Below, in pieces: positions 34,663 to 43,719 of a stretch of DNA of 64,000 nt. The DNA comes from 2-02-FULL-55-14 sp964473365. GTDB taxonomy: Bacteria > Bacteroidota > Ignavibacteria > UBA10030. The stretch covers positions 1 through 64,000 of the forward strand of contig CAYYOV010000006.1 of NCBI GenBank assembly GCA_964473365.1, read 5' to 3'. Position numbers and translations under genes: made by a program. Below the pieces are notes generated by a model. It was given only the letters and a program-made list of their open reading frames with translations, ran no database searches and was not told the origin of the DNA. How positions within the stretch are numbered: position 1 is the first letter of the stretch; each line of letters opens with the position of its first letter.

Positions 34663-34827
34663 TAATACACGTGTGGCGCCACCCGACAGGCCTGGGCCGG
34701 CGCCAACGATCCACGGATCCCGGCCGCTTCTCCCCTCGAACAACCGCCGAGCGTTCGTTCCACGACGGAAGGCCATCGCGCTTCCCGGGGAGGGCCTTGT
34801 TTCGTTCCCGCACAGGACCTGTCGTCC
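34663..34827 (+). other. Long structured 5' leader of korA
   Basis: No gene was found in this stretch. It contains TGGCGCC (34674-34680) with GGCGCCA (34699-34705), and AAGGCC (34769-34774) with GGCCTT (34793-34798), so two hairpins can form. I match it to no known riboswitch. Confidence 0.45.
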
Positions 34828-36675
34828 ATGTCATCTACTACCAAACAGACCCAAAGCCTTGATGAGGTCACCATCCGATTCGCCGGCGATTCCGGCGACG
34901 GCATGCAGCTGACCGGCACCCAATTCACGAACACCACGGCGTTGCTCGGCAACGACCTCAGCACGTTTCCGGACTATCCTGCAGAGATCCGCGCTCCACA
35001 GGGAACGCTGTTCGGTGTCTCCGGCTTCCAGATCCACTTTGGAAGCACCGAGATCCACACCCCGGGCGACCAATGCGACGTTCTCGTCGCAATGAATGCC
35101 GCGGCACTCAAGGTCAATCTCAATACCCTGATTGACGGCGGCGCGATCATCGTCAATACCGACGGCTTCAGCGACAAGAACCTGAAGCTTGCCGGGTATG
35201 CCGAGAATCCCCTCCGCGATGGGTCGCTCGAGAAATACCGCGTCTACGAGGTCGACATCAGCAAGCTGACCTCCCTCGCACTCCAGGACCTGAACCTCTC
35301 CAGCAAGCTTGTCGATCGGTCGAAGAACTTCTTCGCACTCGGCATGATGTTCTGGATGTACAACCGCCCCATCGAGCCGACGGTCGATTGGATCAGCGAG
35401 AAATTCGAGAAGAAGCCGGATATCAAGGAAGCGAACATCCGCGTTCTCAAGGCAGGGTGGAACTACGGCGAAACGACGGAGATCTTCAAGGTCCGGTATG
35501 AGGTGGGACCGGCCAAGCTCGCTCCGGGCAAGTACCGCAATATCACGGGCAACCAGGCGACGGCCTGGGGCCTCATGGCGGCTGCAAAGCGCGCCAACCT
35601 CGAGCTATTTCTCGGCACGTACCCGATCACACCAGCCAGCGACATCCTCCACGAGCTGTCGATCTACAAGAACTTCGGCGTGAAGACGTTCCAGGCTGAA
35701 GATGAGATCGCAGGGATTTCTTCTGCGATCGGTGCGTCGTTCGGCGGAGCGCTTGCCACGACGACGACCTCGGGCCCAGGCGTGGCACTGAAGACCGAAG
35801 CGATGGGTCTCGCCGTCATGGTCGAGCTGCCCCTCGTCATCGTCAACGTTCAACGCGGAGGCCCGAGCACCGGCCTGCCGACCAAGACCGAGCAAGCCGA
35901 CCTGTTGCAGGCCCTCTATGGCCGGAACGGTGAAGCTTCCATTCCGGTCGTGGCCGCTTCAACCCCGGGCGATTGCTTCTTCGCGGCGTTTGAGGCATCG
36001 CGCATCGCGTTAAAGTACATGACGCCGGTCATCCTGCTGACGGACGGATATCTCGCCAACGGCTCTGAACCGTGGATGATCCCTTCGATGGGTTCGCTGC
36101 CGGATATCAGCGTCCCCTTCCGCACGGAGAAAGACGGTTTCCTTCCCTATTCGCGCGACGAAAAGACACTGACTCGTCCGTGGGCGATCCCCGGAACTCC
36201 GGGATTGGAGCATCGCATCGGCGGCCTCGAGAAAGCTCATCTCACAGGCAACGTCAGCTATGACCCGAAGAACCACGAGTTCATGGTCAGGCTGCGGACG
36301 GAAAAGGTGGAACGGATCGCCGACGATATTCCGGATGCCGTCGTCGAAGGCGCGCCGACGGGCGATGTGCTCGTTGTCGGCTGGGGCGGAACCTACGGCG
36401 CCATCAAATCGGCCGTGACGAAGATGCAGGCCCGCGGCCAAAAGGTCTCGCAGATGCATGTGAAGCACCTGAACCCGATGCCGAAGAACGTCGGCGACGT
36501 TCTGAAGAACTTCCGGCATGTGCTCGTACCTGAGCTCAACTTGGGCCAGCTCCTCAAGGTGCTGCGCTCGAAGTATCTCGTTCCGGCGGTGGGACTCGAC
36601 AAGATCCAGGGTCTCCCCTTCCGGTCCATCGAGATCGAAACGAAGATCGAAGAACTCCTGAAAGGCGGGAAGTAG
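34828..36675 (+). CDS. korA: 2-oxoacid:ferredoxin oxidoreductase, alpha subunit (gamma-alpha fusion)
   Basis: A 615-residue subunit with an N-terminal gamma-type domain (FAGDSGDGMQLTG, about 5-190) fused to the pyrimidine-binding alpha domain (about 225-615). The latter carries GNQATAWGLMAAAKRANLE and YPITPASDILHEL, and VNVQRGGPSTGLPTKTEQADL. This is the layout of 2-oxoglutarate and related 2-oxoacid:acceptor oxidoreductases. With KorB it oxidises a 2-oxoacid with CoA and reduces ferredoxin, as a ferredoxin-linked TCA step or, in reverse, CO2 fixation. The exact 2-oxoacid is inferred. It is four bases from korB. Confidence 0.93.
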   Translation: MSSTTKQTQSLDEVTIRFAGDSGDGMQLTGTQFTNTTALLGNDLSTFPDYPAEIRAPQGTLFGVSGFQIHFGSTEIHTPGDQCDVLVAMNAAALKVNLNTLIDGGAIIVNTDGFSDKNLKLAGYAENPLRDGSLEKYRVYEVDISKLTSLALQDLNLSSKLVDRSKNFFALGMMFWMYNRPIEPTVDWISEKFEKKPDIKEANIRVLKAGWNYGETTEIFKVRYEVGPAKLAPGKYRNITGNQATAWGLMAAAKRANLELFLGTYPITPASDILHELSIYKNFGVKTFQAEDEIAGISSAIGASFGGALATTTTSGPGVALKTEAMGLAVMVELPLVIVNVQRGGPSTGLPTKTEQADLLQALYGRNGEASIPVVAASTPGDCFFAAFEASRIALKYMTPVILLTDGYLANGSEPWMIPSMGSLPDISVPFRTEKDGFLPYSRDEKTLTRPWAIPGTPGLEHRIGGLEKAHLTGNVSYDPKNHEFMVRLRTEKVERIADDIPDAVVEGAPTGDVLVVGWGGTYGAIKSAVTKMQARGQKVSQMHVKHLNPMPKNVGDVLKNFRHVLVPELNLGQLLKVLRSKYLVPAVGLDKIQGLPFRSIEIETKIEELLKGGK

Positions 36676-36678
36676 CCC

Positions 36679-37731
36679 ATGTCGAATCACGTTAATGACA
36701 TCCTGACCCAATCGGCATCGTTCGAGATGCCGAAGTACTCTTCGAAGGATTTTTCGAGCAACCAGGACGTTCGTTGGTGTCCGGGTTGCGGCGACTATTC
36801 GATCCTCGCCCAGACCCAACGCGTGATGCCCGACCTGGGCATCCCGCGTCACAAGATGGTCTTCGTGTCGGGCATCGGGTGTTCGAGCCGGTTCCCCTAC
36901 TACATGGAGACATACGGGTTCCACAGCATTCACGGCCGTGCCACGGCGATCGCCTCCGGCCTGAAAGTTGCCCGTCCCGACCTCTCCGTCTGGGTGGTCA
37001 CGGGTGACGGCGACGGAATGTCGATCGGCGGGAATCACTTCATCCATCTGCTCCGCCGGAACATCGACGTCAAGGTCCTTCTCTTCAACAACCAGATCTA
37101 CGGTCTGACGAAGGGCCAGTACTCACCGACCTCCGAACAAGGCAAGGTGACGAAATCGACGCCGCAAGGTTCGTTGGATTATCCGTTCAATCCGGCAGCG
37201 CTCGCCCTGGGCGCAAGCGCGACGTTCGTAGCGCGCACGCTTGACCGCGACCCAAAGCATATGCAAATGGTCCTGAAGCGGGGCGCTGAGCATGCGGGGA
37301 CGTCGTTCGTGGAGATCTACCAGAATTGCAACGTGTTCAACGACGGCGCGTTCTTCCAGTTCACCGAAAAGGATACGAAGGATGACAGCGTCGTGTTCAT
37401 CGAACACGGCAAGCCGCTCGTCTTCGGCAAGGAAAAGGACAAGGGGATCAAACTGGACGGCTTCACGCCGACCATCGTGTCGCTGACCGACGGGAAACAT
37501 TCCGTGAACGATCTGCTCGTTCACAATGAACGCGATACGACCCTCTCCTTCATTCTGGCCGATATGACCTACAAACCCGGGCTTCCCCGGCCGGTGGGCA
37601 TCTTCCTTTCGATCGAGCGTCCGACGTATGAACATCTTCTGACGGCGCAGATCGAATCTGCGAAGGCCAAGCGGGGCGATGGAGATATGGACAAGCTCTT
37701 GAACTCCGGCGACACCTGGGTCATTCGCTAA
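36679..37731 (+). CDS. korB: 2-oxoacid:ferredoxin oxidoreductase, beta subunit
   Basis: A 350-residue thiamine-diphosphate subunit. WCPGCGDY and GIGCSS hold Fe-S ligands and YQNCNVF supplies another Cys. The TPP-binding region has TGDGDGMSIGGNHF and LLFNNQIYGLTKGQYSPTS. There is no separate ferredoxin-like delta domain. It pairs with korA, and a terminator follows. Confidence 0.95.
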   Translation: MSNHVNDILTQSASFEMPKYSSKDFSSNQDVRWCPGCGDYSILAQTQRVMPDLGIPRHKMVFVSGIGCSSRFPYYMETYGFHSIHGRATAIASGLKVARPDLSVWVVTGDGDGMSIGGNHFIHLLRRNIDVKVLLFNNQIYGLTKGQYSPTSEQGKVTKSTPQGSLDYPFNPAALALGASATFVARTLDRDPKHMQMVLKRGAEHAGTSFVEIYQNCNVFNDGAFFQFTEKDTKDDSVVFIEHGKPLVFGKEKDKGIKLDGFTPTIVSLTDGKHSVNDLLVHNERDTTLSFILADMTYKPGLPRPVGIFLSIERPTYEHLLTAQIESAKAKRGDGDMDKLLNSGDTWVIR

Positions 37732-37747
37732 GAGCCCCCATTCAGCG

Positions 37748-37783
37748 AAAAGGTGTGGCCTCCACTGGGGGTCACACCTTTTT
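37748..37783 (+). terminator. Intrinsic terminator after korB
   Basis: AAAAGGTGTG (37748-37757) pairs with CACACCTTTT (37773-37782), with a run of five Ts at its end (to 37783). Confidence 0.88.
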
Positions 37784-37798
37784 CATTCAACACCGATC

Positions 37799-38797
37799 AT
37801 GCCATCTTCTACACCAAACCTGACCAGCTTTCGCGAGCTGTTGCAATCTCCTTCGTCCGTCGTGCTCACGACCCATCTGAACCCGGATGGAGACGGTCTC
37901 GGGAGTCAGCTCGCCCTGGCTGAGGTCCTCCGTTCTCAAGGAATCCCTGTTCGGATCGTGAATCACGACGCCGTCCCGCCTCCGTATCGATTTCTCGACC
38001 CAGACGGAAGGACGATCGAACGGTACGAACCGTCCAGGCATGACGACCTGCTCCATGATGCCCGGTGGATCGTCGTTGTCGACACTAACCAGGTCAGCCG
38101 GCTTGGTCGCATGGAATCGGCCGTGGCCGATAGCCCGGCGGCAAAGGCGATCATCGACCATCATCCCGATCCGGGATCGTTCGCGTCGGTCGTGATCGTC
38201 GACTCGGACGCCTCATCGACGGGCGAAATGGTCTACGAGTTGTTCGCTGCGACGGATGCGCTCCCGATCTCGGCGGCAGGCGCTTCAGCGTTGTATACTG
38301 CGATCATGACCGACACCGGTTCGTTCCGCTTCCCGAAGACTGACGCGCGTCTGCATCGAATCGTCGCCGACCTTATCGAGATGGGTGCCGACCCGGTGAG
38401 CACATACCAGCACGTCTATGAAGAAGGACCGGCGAACCGGCTGCAACTGTTGGGAGAGGTCCTGGCGGGACTGCAGATCGCACACGAAGGCCGTCTGTGT
38501 GCCTTTACGGTCACCCGCGACCTCCTCCAAAGAACAGGCACGACCGAGATCGATACAGACGCATTCGTACCTATGACGTTGACGGTCGGCGGCGTGCAGA
38601 TCGGACTGATGTTCACGGAGCTTGAGGATTGCATCAAAATCAATTTTCGTTCCCGCGGAGCGATCCCCATCAATCAGCTCGCCCAGCAGTTCGGCGGAAA
38701 CGGTCACCGCAATGCCGCAGGAGCGCGGGTCCACAACGCTACCATCGATCACGTGCGCCGCGAGGTCATCGCCCGGGCGCGCCACTTTCTTTCCTAG
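37799..38797 (+). CDS. nrnA: DHH-family phosphoesterase (NrnA-like nanoRNase/pAp phosphatase)
   Basis: A 332-residue DHH-DHHA1 protein. Motifs are HLNPDGDGLGS (about 25-35), VVVDTN, IIDHHPDPGS, and the DHHA1 GGNGHRNAAG (about 302), where the usual GGGH reads GGNGH. NrnA enzymes degrade 2-5 nt RNAs and dephosphorylate pAp. It is 67 bp after korB, beyond the korB terminator, and five bases before pepA. Confidence 0.9.
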   Translation: MPSSTPNLTSFRELLQSPSSVVLTTHLNPDGDGLGSQLALAEVLRSQGIPVRIVNHDAVPPPYRFLDPDGRTIERYEPSRHDDLLHDARWIVVVDTNQVSRLGRMESAVADSPAAKAIIDHHPDPGSFASVVIVDSDASSTGEMVYELFAATDALPISAAGASALYTAIMTDTGSFRFPKTDARLHRIVADLIEMGADPVSTYQHVYEEGPANRLQLLGEVLAGLQIAHEGRLCAFTVTRDLLQRTGTTEIDTDAFVPMTLTVGGVQIGLMFTELEDCIKINFRSRGAIPINQLAQQFGGNGHRNAAGARVHNATIDHVRREVIARARHFLS

Positions 38798-38802
38798 GCC
38801 CT

Positions 38803-40290
38803 ATGAAACTCCACATCCGCTTTCTCGTCGCCCGTCCCAGCACGGTCTCGTCCGATCTCCTCGTGTACTTTGTCTATTCTGACACTCGACGCTTCCAGAA
38901 GGACATGGCCGCCGCTCGCACGATCGGAGGACCGGGGGTGGCATCGCTGCAACGATCCGGCGACTTCACCGGGAAGCAGGGGGAGATTGCGGTCGTGCAC
39001 ACCGGCTCCACTCGGGCCCCCCGGCTAGCCCTGGTGGGGATGGGCGAATATTCCAAGGCAACGGTCGAACGATACCGTAAAGCAGCCGCACAGGCTGCCC
39101 GAGAGGCCCGTCGGAGAAAGGCGAAGACAGCAGCGTTCGTCCTGCCAGAATTGCACGGCGCCGCCGAGGATGTCATGGTCGCCCTCTCGGAGGGTGCGCA
39201 ACTCGGGTTGTACCGGTTCGACAAGTACAAGAAGCCGTCGGACGAGCAAGAGCCGAAGCTTACAGAGATCACCCTGCTTGCCTCAAAGCCGGCACTCCGC
39301 CAACCTGGACTTCGGGCGCTTGCCCGGGCTGAAGCGATCGTGGCAGGGACTGTCCTCGCTCGAGACCTGTCGAACGCCCCGGGCAATGAGATCTATCCGG
39401 AAACCCTGGCCCAAGCAGCGGTCGATGCAGGCACTCGCGCCGGTTTCGAGGTGCGGGTGCTTGGTGAGGCCGAACTCAGTGAGCTCGGAATGGGCGGTGT
39501 CCTGGCAGTCAACCGCGGAAGCACCCGCGAGCCCCGGTTCATTATCATGGAGTATGGTCCCGCCTCCAAGCGACCTGTGGTCCTCGTTGGGAAGGGCGTG
39601 ACCTTCGACACGGGGGGCATCTCGATCAAGCCCTCTGCAGGCATGGCCGAGATGAAGATGGACATGGCCGGCGCGGCCGCGGTCATCGGCACGTTCGAAT
39701 CGGTTGCCCGGATGCGACTGCCCGTTCGGCTCGTCGGTTTGATACCGGCCGTCGAGAACATGCCCAGCGGGTCCGCCCAACGCCCGGGAGACATCATCCG
39801 TCACCTGAACGGCAAGACCTCAGAAGTGGACAACACGGATGCCGAGGGACGGCTTGTCCTCGCCGATGCACTGGCCTATGCCGAACGCTACAAACCGGCG
39901 GCCGTGATCGACCTCGCGACCCTGACGGGGGCTGTCGTCGTGGCGTTGGGGCATGTCGTGACGGGAATGATGGGGAACGATCGAACGCTGATGCGGCGCC
40001 TGACCGTTGCGGGTGAAGCCACCTACGAACGCGTTTGGGAACTTCCGTTGTTCGACGAATACGAACGCCTGATCCGCAGCGATGTTGCGGACGTGAAGAA
40101 CGTCGGCGGTCGGTGGGCTGGAGCGATCACGGCAGGATGGTTCCTGAAGAAGCACATCGGCACCTACAGGTGGGTCCACCTCGATATCGCTGGCACGGCG
40201 ATCCTTGAAGAACAGGGTGATTACACCACCAAAGGCGGGTCCGGCGTTGGTGTCCGATTGCTGACGGAATTCCTGCGCCGGTGGCGCTGA
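38803..40290 (+). CDS. pepA: Leucyl aminopeptidase (M17)
   Basis: A 495-residue cytosolic zinc/manganese aminopeptidase. The ATG at 38803 begins MKLHIRFLVAR. Catalytic core: VGKGVTFDTGGISIKPS, MKMDMAGAAAV, and NTDAEGRLVLADAL, which carries metal ligands. The N-terminal about 170 residues form the regulatory domain. It is coupled closely to nrnA. Confidence 0.95.
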   Translation: MKLHIRFLVARPSTVSSDLLVYFVYSDTRRFQKDMAAARTIGGPGVASLQRSGDFTGKQGEIAVVHTGSTRAPRLALVGMGEYSKATVERYRKAAAQAAREARRRKAKTAAFVLPELHGAAEDVMVALSEGAQLGLYRFDKYKKPSDEQEPKLTEITLLASKPALRQPGLRALARAEAIVAGTVLARDLSNAPGNEIYPETLAQAAVDAGTRAGFEVRVLGEAELSELGMGGVLAVNRGSTREPRFIIMEYGPASKRPVVLVGKGVTFDTGGISIKPSAGMAEMKMDMAGAAAVIGTFESVARMRLPVRLVGLIPAVENMPSGSAQRPGDIIRHLNGKTSEVDNTDAEGRLVLADALAYAERYKPAAVIDLATLTGAVVVALGHVVTGMMGNDRTLMRRLTVAGEATYERVWELPLFDEYERLIRSDVADVKNVGGRWAGAITAGWFLKKHIGTYRWVHLDIAGTAILEEQGDYTTKGGSGVGVRLLTEFLRRWR

Positions 40291-40368
40291 AGACGCTCCG
40301 GCCTCGGAGTGCCGCGGCGTGGGTGCGCTGGCACTTCTTGCCATCATTGACGAGATTAGCGGAGCCAT

Positions 40369-41736
40369 ATGCAAGCGGTGACCTTGACCCCCATCCCCCG
40401 ACATCCAAGCCTCCGACGAACGATACAGGTGTTCATCGGCCTTGCCATCCTTGGCACCGTACTCGTTGCACAACGTTCCGGTCGTCCGGATGCTCCCATC
40501 GGAACGGAAACGCCCGTTTCGTACGAAGCGGTGGTCCTCCCGGCCGCAGCTTCGGACAGCTTTATTGTCGACATCCATTATCGGATCCCGGCCGCCTTCT
40601 TCGTCTTTCTTCGGACATCGGAAGGCCAATCCTCGGGACAGGGAGAGCTTCTGGTCGAGTTAGCGGGTACCAACGGAGCACAGACCCGTCGGGAGGTCCG
40701 TCCGCTACGCATTGACCGGGTTCGGGATCCCGCCCCGGGAGAAGACGTGCCCGATCTTCAGTCCTCCGTCAGGTTTTTCGTCGGTCCCGGCACCTACACC
40801 ATCGTGTTCGAGGTCAAAGCGTTCGATGCCGAACGAAGCTTCCTTGACCGCCGGCGCACGCTGGAGATCGCAAGCGGGACGGGGTTGACAGCAGTGCCGA
40901 GAATGCTTTTCGGCTATCCGAGCAATGACGGCGATGGATTTGTTCCGTTCAACAGAGGAGGAGCAGCGTTGTTCGGCTCTCGCGGCGGGATGGTACTGCA
41001 TCTGCGTGCACCGTCGCACGATCCGATCATCGTCGAATGGCACATTACCGCTCCTGATCGGGATGATGGAGGCCGCCCTGTCGATCTCCGCGCCCGCGAC
41101 ACCATCATGTCGCGCCGGACCATGACAACACCGGAGGAAGGGTCTCAGGTGCGTTATCGATTCGACGGTGTCGCCTCCGGAATCTGGACCTCCGCCTTCC
41201 TCCCCCTGCCGCTCGAGCAACTCGAGCCGGGCCCGTACGTTGTCGACGTGAACCTTTCATCTGGGGTCGACCGCTTCCATCAGGTATACCGGTTCGCCGT
41301 GATCTGGCCTTCGCAGCCGAGGTCGTTGGCCAATTTCGATGTGGCCGTGGATGCCCTCCGCCATATTGCCGACCCGGAAGAGGTCGATGAGATGGTCGGC
41401 TTTTTTGCGGATGGCGGTCGATCGCGGTTCGACGAGTTCTGGCGTCTCCGCGATCCGGATACGACCACGGCATATAATCCCGTTCAGGAAGAATACTACC
41501 GTCGCGTTGACGAAGCGATTCGCAGGTTCTCCACCCGCGAGGGGACGGACGGCTACAAGACCGACCGGGGCCGAATTCTTATCCTGTTTGGCACGCCCAC
41601 GTCAAGCCAGCGGATCTTTCGGCCAAATACCGGGCCGCGCGAGATCTGGATCTACGAGCAACAGCGGAAGCGGTTCATCTTCACGGACCCCTCTCGAACA
41701 GGCGACTATCAGCTGACGCAGACGGAGGACCTGTGA
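40369..41736 (+). CDS. GWxTD domain-containing protein
   Basis: A 455-residue protein with an N-terminal hydrophobic helix (about 18-38, IQVFIGLAILGTVLVAQ) that should act as a signal or anchor. The last about 100 residues match the GWxTD domain: FDEFWRLRDPD, EEYYRRVDEAIRRFS, then GYKTDRGRILILFGTP at about residue 395, where Tyr replaces the usual Trp. This domain is typical of the Chlorobi/Bacteroidota group and has no established function. It overlaps pdxA by four bases. Confidence 0.88.
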   Translation: MQAVTLTPIPRHPSLRRTIQVFIGLAILGTVLVAQRSGRPDAPIGTETPVSYEAVVLPAAASDSFIVDIHYRIPAAFFVFLRTSEGQSSGQGELLVELAGTNGAQTRREVRPLRIDRVRDPAPGEDVPDLQSSVRFFVGPGTYTIVFEVKAFDAERSFLDRRRTLEIASGTGLTAVPRMLFGYPSNDGDGFVPFNRGGAALFGSRGGMVLHLRAPSHDPIIVEWHITAPDRDDGGRPVDLRARDTIMSRRTMTTPEEGSQVRYRFDGVASGIWTSAFLPLPLEQLEPGPYVVDVNLSSGVDRFHQVYRFAVIWPSQPRSLANFDVAVDALRHIADPEEVDEMVGFFADGGRSRFDEFWRLRDPDTTTAYNPVQEEYYRRVDEAIRRFSTREGTDGYKTDRGRILILFGTPTSSQRIFRPNTGPREIWIYEQQRKRFIFTDPSRTGDYQLTQTEDL

Positions 41737-42731
41737 AGCCCACCATCGCCATCACCGTCGGTGACATCAACGGCATCGGCCCCGAAGTCGCTTTGCGGGC
41801 TATCGCTGATGCGGCGGTTCGAAGGGTTTGTCATCCGGTGCTGGTCGGACCGTTGGCAGTCTTCCGGCACGTCCTTCCGCTGACCCGCAAACGATTGACG
41901 CTCGAGAAACGCACGGCTGCTCTCCCGCGTGGAACGACGGTCGGCGTCGTGGACATCGGCGACGCGATCGGTGCTGATATTACTCCAGGTGGTCCGACCA
42001 AGACGTCCGGGCGGAACGCGGGTCTTGCCATCGAGCGGGCCGTCGAGTTGTGTCTAAGCGGTAAGGCCGACGCCATGGTCACCGCCCCGGCATCGAAGGA
42101 AGCTCTGCATCTCGCGGGCTACGATTTCCCGGGTCAAACAGAGATGGTGACCCTCCTGAGCCGTTCGCAAAACGTCATCATGATGCTTGTCTCACGCGCC
42201 CTGCGCGTTGGGCTCGTGACCGTCCACACACCCCTCACATCCGTCCCCGGCCAGATCACCGTCGACAAGGTCCGCGACAAACTGCTCCTGATGCATGGAG
42301 CGCTCAAGAGGGATTTTGGGATCACCAATCCGAAGATCGCCGTGCTCGGCCTGAACCCTCACGCCGGAGAGAACGGACATATCGGACGCGAAGAGCTCGA
42401 GCTGATCGGCCCCGCCCTCGATGCAGCTCGTGCCGCAGGCGCCGTCGCGGATGGACCGTTCCCGGCCGATGCGTTCTTCGGCACGAAACGGTATGCTGCA
42501 TACGATGCCACCCTGGCCATGTACCACGATCAGGGGTTGATACCGCTCAAGCTTCTGGCATTTGGTACGGCTGTGAATGTCTCCGCGGGTTTGCCGATCA
42601 TCCGCACGTCTCCAGATCACGGCACTGCCTACGACATAGCCGGTACGGGCAAGGCCGACCCATCCAGTACGATCGAAGCGGTCCGACTGGCCGTTTCCAT
42701 GACGAACGCCCGGCGTGGAGCTCGCACATGA
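41733..42731 (+). CDS. pdxA: 4-hydroxythreonine-4-phosphate dehydrogenase
   Basis: A 332-residue enzyme of pyridoxal phosphate synthesis. It has TVGDINGIGPEV at the start, metal-binding His in NPHAGENGHIGREE, and AMYHDQGLIPLKLL. GTG start overlaps the GWxTD gene's stop, and its end overlaps ftsE by four bases. No other pdx gene lies nearby. Confidence 0.96.
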   Translation: MKPTIAITVGDINGIGPEVALRAIADAAVRRVCHPVLVGPLAVFRHVLPLTRKRLTLEKRTAALPRGTTVGVVDIGDAIGADITPGGPTKTSGRNAGLAIERAVELCLSGKADAMVTAPASKEALHLAGYDFPGQTEMVTLLSRSQNVIMMLVSRALRVGLVTVHTPLTSVPGQITVDKVRDKLLLMHGALKRDFGITNPKIAVLGLNPHAGENGHIGREELELIGPALDAARAAGAVADGPFPADAFFGTKRYAAYDATLAMYHDQGLIPLKLLAFGTAVNVSAGLPIIRTSPDHGTAYDIAGTGKADPSSTIEAVRLAVSMTNARRGART

Positions 42732-43405
42732 TCGAACTCTCAGGTGTGACCGTCTCCTTTGACGGCCAGCAGGTCCTGACGAATCTCAGCTTCTCCATGA
42801 AGCGAGGCGAGTTTGTCTATCTCGTCGGTCAGACCGGCGCCGGCAAAAGTTCCCTGATGCGGCTGCTCTATTTCGACCTGATCCCCGAATCCGGCCGTGT
42901 ACGCGTGGCAGGCTACGACAGCGCCAACATCACACCAAAGGAGATCCCGTTCCTTCGCCGGCGCATCGGCGTTGTATTCCAGGACTTCAAGCTCCTTGAC
43001 GACCGGTCGGTCTACGACAACGTCGCCTTCGCGCTCCACGTTACAAACGCCAGACGATCGGACCTGAAGAAAAAGGTCCTGCACGTCCTGGCTGAGGTCG
43101 GGCTGAGTCACAAGCGAAATCAGATGCCGCAGGAACTTTCGGGGGGCGAGCAACAGCGGGTGGTGATCGCACGTGCGCTGGTCAACGAACCGGCCATCCT
43201 CATCGCCGACGAGCCGACCGGCAATCTTGATCCGACATCATCCGCAGAGATCATGGAGCTGATGACGAAGATCAACATGCGGGGCACCGCCGTCCTGATG
43301 GCCACCCATAACTACGACCTGGTGAAAAAGTATCCCGCCCGGGTGGTCCAGATCAAGGACGGTCAATTGCTTGAGGTCGATATGCGGGCCCCCAGGAGGC
43401 GCTGA
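42728..43405 (+). CDS. ftsE: Cell division ATP-binding protein FtsE
   Basis: A 225-residue ABC ATPase. It has Walker A (GQTGAGKSSL), the signature LSGGEQQR, Walker B (ILIADEPTGNLD) and the His switch (MATHNYDLV). The sequence after Walker A (LMRLLYFDLIPESGRVRVAGYD) fits the FtsE type. With FtsX it activates cell-wall hydrolases at the septum. FtsX is not encoded next to it. Confidence 0.92.
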   Translation: MIELSGVTVSFDGQQVLTNLSFSMKRGEFVYLVGQTGAGKSSLMRLLYFDLIPESGRVRVAGYDSANITPKEIPFLRRRIGVVFQDFKLLDDRSVYDNVAFALHVTNARRSDLKKKVLHVLAEVGLSHKRNQMPQELSGGEQQRVVIARALVNEPAILIADEPTGNLDPTSSAEIMELMTKINMRGTAVLMATHNYDLVKKYPARVVQIKDGQLLEVDMRAPRRR

Positions 43406-43427
43406 CCGAACCATGCGCCGTACGTCA

Positions 43428-43455
43428 AAAGGCCGGAGCTCTTGCCCCGGCCTTT
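43428..43455. terminator. Terminator between ftsE and nifU-like gene
   Basis: AAAGGCCGG (43428-43436) pairs with CCGGCCTTT (43447-43455); it serves the converging genes from both sides. The As and Ts inside the stem are the only U-rich part. Confidence 0.7.
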
Positions 43456-43477
43456 GTCTTGTTCCGCATCGCCGCCG

Positions 43478-43717
43478 CTACTTGACCTGCTCGATCCTCC
43501 TGATCGTTTCGTGCTCCAGGAGTACCGCCCGTTCGATCCCAGCCCGCAACGTCATGCGTGACATGGGGCAGTCTGCGCAGGAACCTACCAGCCGCACTTC
43601 AAGGATACCTTCTTCCGTGAGCCGCACAAGCTCCACGTTCCCCCCGTCGATCTCGAGGAACGGACGGAGCCGATCGAGCGTGCGCTCAACCTCAGCCGTG
43701 TTCGGAAGGGGCGCCAT
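43478..43717 (-). CDS. NifU C-terminal domain protein
   Basis: A 79-residue Nfu-type protein. It carries the Fe-S binding CADCP motif near residues 47-51 and the preceding FLEIDGGNVELV. It delivers Fe-S clusters to apo-proteins. It lies two bases after the Mrp gene, so the two should act together. Confidence 0.93.
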   Translation of the reverse strand: MAPLPNTAEVERTLDRLRPFLEIDGGNVELVRLTEEGILEVRLVGSCADCPMSRMTLRAGIERAVLLEHETIRRIEQVK

Positions 43718-43719
43718 GG

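Noticed and set aside
36010..37047. 345-codon open frame opposite korA and korB
   Set aside because: Antisense to two conserved subunits; composition is typical of shadow translation.
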